DNA of 64,000 nucleotides. It comes from Deinococcus indicus (lineage in GTDB: Bacteria; Deinococcota; Deinococci; Deinococcales; Deinococcaceae). A program made the position numbers and the translations under genes. Location: contig NZ_NHMK01000011.1 in assembly GCF_002198095.1 (NCBI RefSeq), positions 62,001-126,000 of the forward strand, written 5' to 3'. The number at the start of each line of letters is the position of its first letter. Positions within the stretch are counted from its first letter, which is position 1. The notes under the pieces were generated by a model that did no database searches, had not been told where the DNA came from, and was given only the letters and a program-made list of their open reading frames with translations. Shown piece by piece: positions 52,227 through 64,000 of the stretch.

Positions 52227-53566
52227 CCACCACCGATAAGCCCGGCACCGACAAGCCCGGCACCGGCCAGCCCAGCCGCCCCGCCCCCACGCACGGCGCG
52301 CAGGCCCCCGGCGGGACGCTGGCGCCCGAGCAGATGCAACCCGACCATCAGGAAAGCACCAGCGCCGAACGCCTGGACGGACAGACCCAGGGGCAGATGC
52401 ACACGCAGATCATGAGCCTGAACGTCGGGCCGCAGCACCCCAGTACGCACGGCGTGCTGCGGCTCGTCGTGGACATGGACGGCGAGGACGTCGTGAAGGT
52501 CACGCCGCACATGGGGTACCTGCACACCGGCTTCGAGAAGACCTTCGAGAACCGCACGTACCAGCAGGGCGTGACCTACGCGCCCCGCACCGACTACCTG
52601 CACTGCTTCGGGCATGAACTCGCGTACGTCCTGAGCGTCGAGAAACTCCTCGGGGCGGACGTGCCCGAGCGGGCGACCACCGTGCGCGTCATCCTGCACG
52701 AACTCGGGCGCATCCACAGCCACCTCGTGTTCGTCGGGACCGGCCTGCTCGATCTGGGCGCCCTGACGCCGTTCTTCTACGCCTTCCGCGAGAAGGAAGC
52801 CCTTCAGGACCTGTTTGAGGCGGTGTGCGGCTACCGCATGAACCAGGGGTACTTCCGCGTGGGCGGCCTGAGCCGCGACATCCCGGCCGACTGGCCCGCC
52901 CGCGTCAGCGCCTTCCTCGACCAGATGGAACGCGGCGTCACCGAGTACGCCACCCTGTTCGCGCAGAACCCCATCTTCCTCGACCGCGCCAGGGGGGTCG
53001 GCGTGATCCCGCCCAACGTCGCCATCGACCTGGGCCTGACCGGACCCAACCTGCGCGCCAGCGGCGTACCGCTCGACCACCGCAAGGACAACCCCTACTG
53101 CGGCTACGAGAGCTACGACTTCAACGTCATCACCAGCCCCGACGGGGACAGTCTGGCGCGCTTCAACATGCGCCTCCTGGAATTCGGCGAGAGCATCAAG
53201 ATCGTCCGGCAGGGCCTGAAACGCCTCAAGCCCGGCCCGGTCAAGGACCCCAACCGCAAGATCAGCCTCCCGCCCCGCCCCGAACTCGAGACGAGCATGG
53301 AAGCGGTCATCCACCACTTCAAACTCGTCACCGAGGGCTTCCACCCGCCCCTGGGCGAGGTGTACGTGCCGGTCGAGAGTGCGCGTGGCGAGGTCGGGTA
53401 CTACATCGTCAGCGACGGCGGCTCCATGCCGTACCGCGTGAAGATCCGCGCGCCCAGCTTCGTGAACCTCCAGGCCCTCGAATATGCCTGCGTCGGCGTG
53501 CAGTTCGCCGACCTGATCACCATCCTGGCAACCATCGACCCCGTGCTGGGCGACGTGGACCGGTAA
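52223..53566 (+). CDS. nuoD: NADH-quinone oxidoreductase subunit D
   Basis: The protein has 447 residues and starts GTG (GTGA overlap with nuoC). The conserved 49-kDa subunit begins near residue 70 ([20 protein letters not shown]) and includes GYLHTGFEK, the [14 protein letters not shown] quinone-site segment with Tyr and His, and the C-terminal [39 protein letters not shown]. The first 65 residues are Thr/Pro/Gly/Gln-rich, 40-50 residues longer than in Thermus Nqo4. It shapes the quinone cavity with NuoB. Confidence 0.95.
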   Translation: MTTTDKPGTDKPGTGQPSRPAPTHGAQAPGGTLAPEQMQPDHQESTSAERLDGQTQGQMHTQIMSLNVGPQHPSTHGVLRLVVDMDGEDVVKVTPHMGYLHTGFEKTFENRTYQQGVTYAPRTDYLHCFGHELAYVLSVEKLLGADVPERATTVRVILHELGRIHSHLVFVGTGLLDLGALTPFFYAFREKEALQDLFEAVCGYRMNQGYFRVGGLSRDIPADWPARVSAFLDQMERGVTEYATLFAQNPIFLDRARGVGVIPPNVAIDLGLTGPNLRASGVPLDHRKDNPYCGYESYDFNVITSPDGDSLARFNMRLLEFGESIKIVRQGLKRLKPGPVKDPNRKISLPPRPELETSMEAVIHHFKLVTEGFHPPLGEVYVPVESARGEVGYYIVSDGGSMPYRVKIRAPSFVNLQALEYACVGVQFADLITILATIDPVLGDVDR

Positions 53567-53578
53567 GGAGTCCTCACC

Positions 53579-55542
<1,964 letters not shown>

Positions 55543-55546
55543 ACGG

Positions 55547-55630
55547 GCAGATGGCAGATGGCAGATGGCCGGTGGCGAAGATGACGACGGATTTGATCCC
55601 TGGCCTTCAGCCTTCAGCCTTCTGCGCCTA
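55547..55630. repeat. Heptamer-phased array between nuoF and nuoG (12 units)
   Basis: GCAGATG three times, GCCGGTG, GCGAAGA, TGACGAC, GGATTTG, ATCCCTG, GCCTTCA twice, GCCTTCT, GCGCCTA, in one phase over 84 bp. The two halves are partly complementary. Confidence 0.7.
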
Positions 55631-55645
55631 CCGAAGGGAGACCCT

Positions 55646-58980
<3,335 letters not shown>

Positions 58981-59010
58981 TGAGGGGGCGCGCGGTGCTG
59001 GAGCCGCAGC

Positions 59011-59059
59011 CTGCCTCCCACCCACTGCCCGCCGTCCACTCCCCACTTCCCACCCACAA
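59011..59059. repeat. Heptamer-phased array between nuoH and nuoI (7 units)
   Basis: CTGCCTC, CCACCCA, CTGCCCG, CCGTCCA, CTCCCCA, CTTCCCA, CCCACAA in 7-bp phase. It ends 2 bases before the nuoI ribosome binding site (GGAG). Confidence 0.55.
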
Positions 59060-59070
59060 AGGAGCCGCAC

Positions 59071-59622
59071 ATGGGCGTTCTTGAGATTGCCAAGGGCATG
59101 GGCGTCACGCTGGGGAAACTGTTCCAGAAGCCCGTGACCGTCAGTTACCCCGAACAGCGCGCCACGCTGCAACCCCGCTTCCGGGGACGGCACGTCCTGA
59201 CCCGCCACCCCGCCCAGCGTCCCGGAGAACTGGGACTGGAGAAATGCATCGGCTGCTCGCTGTGCGCCGCCGCCTGCCCCGCCTACGCCATCTACGTGGA
59301 GGCCGCCGAGAACGACCCGGCCAACCCCACCGCGCCCGGCGAACGCTACGCGAAGGTGTACGAGATCAACATGCTGCGCTGCATCTTCTGCGGCATGTGC
59401 GAGGAAGCCTGCCCGACCGGCGCGGTCGTCATGGGCAACGAGTTCGAGATGGCCGACTACCGCGCCGGCGACTTCGTGTACGCCAAGGAAGACATGCTCG
59501 TCGGCGTCAACGGCAGCCTCCCGCAGCGCCGCGAGGCCGAGCGCCGCGGCAAACCCGTCCGCCTGGGCTTCCAGCTCGAAGGGCAGCCCCGCGCGGAGCT
59601 GGAAGGAGTGAAGTACCCGTGA
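59071..59622 (+). CDS. nuoI: NADH-quinone oxidoreductase subunit I
   Basis: The protein has 183 residues. Two [4Fe-4S] clusters (N6a, N6b) are bound by Cys59, 62, 65, 69 ([12 protein letters not shown]) and Cys104, 107, 110, 114 ([12 protein letters not shown]). An N-terminal amphipathic helix and [16 protein letters not shown] precede them. The C-terminal 50 residues (after [10 protein letters not shown]) are longer than in enterobacterial NuoI, as in Thermus. GGAG lies 7 bases before the ATG. Confidence 0.96.
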   Translation: MGVLEIAKGMGVTLGKLFQKPVTVSYPEQRATLQPRFRGRHVLTRHPAQRPGELGLEKCIGCSLCAAACPAYAIYVEAAENDPANPTAPGERYAKVYEINMLRCIFCGMCEEACPTGAVVMGNEFEMADYRAGDFVYAKEDMLVGVNGSLPQRREAERRGKPVRLGFQLEGQPRAELEGVKYP

Positions 59623-59624
59623 GA

Positions 59625-59722
59625 GTCGATGGTCGATGGTTGAAAGTTGATGGTTGTCCTGCGCCCCGCGCCCCGCGCCCGGTGTGCCTCCCACTGCCCA
59701 CTGCCCACTCCCCACTCCCCGA
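59625..59722. repeat. Heptamer-phased array between nuoI and nuoJ (14 units)
   Basis: GTCGATG twice, GTTGAAA, GTTGATG, GTTGTCC, TGCGCCC, CGCGCCC twice, GGTGTGC, CTCCCAC, TGCCCAC twice, TCCCCAC, TCCCCGA: 98 bp with unbroken 7-bp phase although the consensus changes from G-rich to C-rich. Confidence 0.75.
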
Positions 59723-59737
59723 GGCCGGAGGCCGCCC

Positions 59738-60366
<629 letters not shown>

Positions 60367-60367
<1 letters not shown>

Positions 60368-60669
60368 TGGTGCCCACCACCTCCTACCTGGCCCTGTCGG
60401 GCATCCTGTTCGCGCTGGGCATGATCGGCGTGCTGACCCGCCGCACGGCGATCATGGTGTTCCTGTCGGTGGAACTGATGCTGAACGCCGCGAACCTCGC
60501 GCTGGTGGCGTTCGCGCGGTCGTGGGGCGACCCGACCGGTCAGACGGCCGTGTTCATCGTGATGACGCTGGCCGCCGCCGAGGTGGCGATCGGACTGGCG
60601 ATCATCGTCGCGATCTTCCGTAAACGCGAGACCACGAACGTGGACGATCTCGCGGCGTTGAAAGGCTGA
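60367..60669 (+). CDS. nuoK: NADH-quinone oxidoreductase subunit K
   Basis: The protein has 100 residues with three helices. The intramembrane Glu residues of the proton channel are in [14 protein letters not shown] and [20 protein letters not shown]. The length and both acidic positions match the MrpC-like NuoK family. It starts in the nuoJ stop. Confidence 0.95.
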
Positions 60670-60679
60670 GTGGCAACCT

Positions 60680-62601
<1,922 letters not shown>

Positions 62602-62605
<4 letters not shown>

Positions 62606-64000
62606 ACTCCTTCACCGACTGGCTCCCCACCCTCATGATCTTCCTGCCCCTCCTGGGCAGCCTGCTGCTGCTCGTCACGCCGAAAACCTTCCGGGACGAG
62701 GTTGCGGGCTTCATCGCCGCCCTGACGCTCGGCGCGGGCCTCGCCATCTGGCGCGGCGGCGGCTCGGAGCTGTTCCGCTGGGACTGGATTCCTCCGCTGG
62801 GCATCACGTACTCGGTGCAGCTGGGCGGCGTGAGCCTCGCGCTGGCGCTCGTCACGGCGCTGATGTCCTTCATCGCGATCCTGTACGCCGCGCGCCGCAT
62901 CCCCAACCCCGGCCCGATGCTCTCGCTGATCCTGGCCATGGAGACCGGCCTGATCGGCATCTTCGCGGCGCAGGACCTGCTGCTGTTCTACGTGTTCTTC
63001 GAGGACGCCCTGATCCCCGCGCTGCTGATGCTCGCCATCTACGGCAAGAGCGGGCGCATGGCGGCCCTCACGAAATTCGCCGCGTACACGCTGTTCGGCA
63101 GCCTGCTGATGCTCGTCAGCATCATCGGCGTCAAGACCCTGGGCGGCAGCCCCACCTTCGCCATGACCGACCTGAAACAGAACCTCGTGACCGGCAGCGC
63201 GCAGACGTGGCTGTACCTGGGCTTCCTGGCCGCCATGGCCGTCAAGCTGCCGCTGTGGCCCATGCACGCGTGGCTGCCGGACTTCCATGAGCAGAACCAC
63301 GACAGCGGCGTGCCCGACGTCATGGGCACCCTCTACAAGGTCGGCGGGTACGGCCTGTTCACCTTCGCCATCCCGCTGTTCCCGGACGCCAGCCTGGAAC
63401 TGCGCCCCATCCTGATGGGTCTGGCCGCCTTCACCGCGCTGTACGCCGCGTGGATCGCGTTCCGGCAGACCGACTGGAAACGCCTGCTGGCCTACGCCGG
63501 CCTCAGCCACATGGGCTTCGTGGCGCTCGGCGTGTTCTCGCTGAACGAGACGGCCGTGATCGGCGCGATGTACCTGCTGGCCTTCCAGAACCTCTACACC
63601 GGCGCGCTGTTCCTGTCGGTGGGCATGCTGCAGGAACGCATCGGCAGCCTGGAGACCCGCGTGGGCGGCGTCATGACCCAGGCGGGCGCGCTGGGCGGCC
63701 TGACCATGGCCCTGTGGTTCGCCAGCATCGCCGTACCCGGCATGGCCGGCTTCATCGGGGAGTTCAGCATCCTGCTCGGCGCGTATCAGGTGTTCCCGTG
63801 GCTGGCGTTCATCGCGGGCATCACCACCATCGCCGCCGCCGCATACGCCCTGACCGCCTTCCAGACGACCTTCTGGCAGGCGCGGCCCGCCGGGTCCGTC
63901 ACTGTGCGCGACCTCGTGCACACCGAGTGGCTGATCCTGGGCATCCCGCTGGTCGTGCTGGTGCTGTTCGGCGTGTACTCCACCCCCGCCCTGAACCTGA
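62602..64000 (+). CDS. nuoM: NADH-quinone oxidoreductase subunit M (3' truncated by window)
   Basis: At least 466 residues are visible with no stop before the window end. It is an antiporter-like subunit with the TM5 Glu in YVFFEDALIPALLML and the TM7 Lys in AMAVKLPLWPMHAWLPD. After WLPD the sequence is FHEQNHDSGVPDVMGTLYKVGGYG. The PTAGSVILA segment seen in many NuoM proteins is thus replaced, while the TM8 Lys is kept (LYKVG). It starts in the nuoL stop (ATGA). nuoN would be expected next. Confidence 0.94.

Overview
The window is a gene-dense, GC-rich bacterial chromosome segment that reads as a member of Deinococcus. Four things support this: an RqkA-type Ser/Thr kinase with a PQQ-type beta-propeller, DIP1984 and DUF3084 proteins, Thermus-like Nuo subunits and a Thermus-like glucose-binding protein, and many start codons lying 6-9 bases after a TANNNT -10 box. 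The last pattern matches the leaderless transcripts known from Deinococcus. No rRNA, tRNA, CRISPR array, transposase or prophage gene was seen. Layout: 1-2763 is the end of a chemosensory operon (CheA-type hybrid kinase, DUF4388/PATAN protein, receiver-roadblock protein). 2998-7797 (minus) holds deoB, a DUF3108-like gene, hisD, an EamA exporter and an ABM-domain membrane protein, largely translationally coupled. 7963-11907 has lptB with a DUF3084 coiled-coil protein, an orphan sugar-binding protein and a tiny membrane protein. 12127-15634 (minus) is a K+ uptake locus with two adjacent KtrB-type channels and KtrA. 15698-18833 has a TrmN-like tRNA methyltransferase, murA and a small RHH-like protein; a 22-bp inverted repeat lies inside the murA promoter. 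18947-26338 has a LysM-NlpC/P60 hydrolase, an MFS exporter, a small membrane protein, an SLC13 permease, lysK, a Pro-rich membrane protein and a small acidic protein. 26515-34560 has yifB/comM, tatA, rqkA, a DUF885 peptidase-like gene, a Nudix hydrolase, rarA and a GNAT gene. 35169-43595 has a thioredoxin-like gene, DIP1984, mutS2, a beta-barrel-like surface protein, an MFS transporter, a GreA/Gfh1 factor and lysS. 44050-49992 has a ROK regulator co-transcribed with a glucose-type ABC importer (gts, without ATPase), then a sensor kinase. 50553-64000 is the respiratory complex I operon nuoABCDEFGHIJKLM, cut by the window end inside nuoM. The most unusual content is in the intergenic DNA. (1) A dispersed MITE-like element of about 100-160 bp has inverted ends (ATACGGACTCCG / CGGAATCCGTAT) and two hairpins; the main one is capped by a GCAA loop and shows compensatory changes. 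There are eight copies plus one remnant, and six copies share their first base with the stop codon of the adjacent gene. (2) Several spacers, mainly within the nuo and gts operons, are built of degenerate 7-bp units that keep phase for 60-98 bp, in some cases across the centre of an inverted repeat. (3) nuoA lacks any ATG/GTG/TTG at the expected start and probably begins at an AUC codon. (4) A leaderless 10-codon ORF is coupled to yifB by a TGATG overlap.
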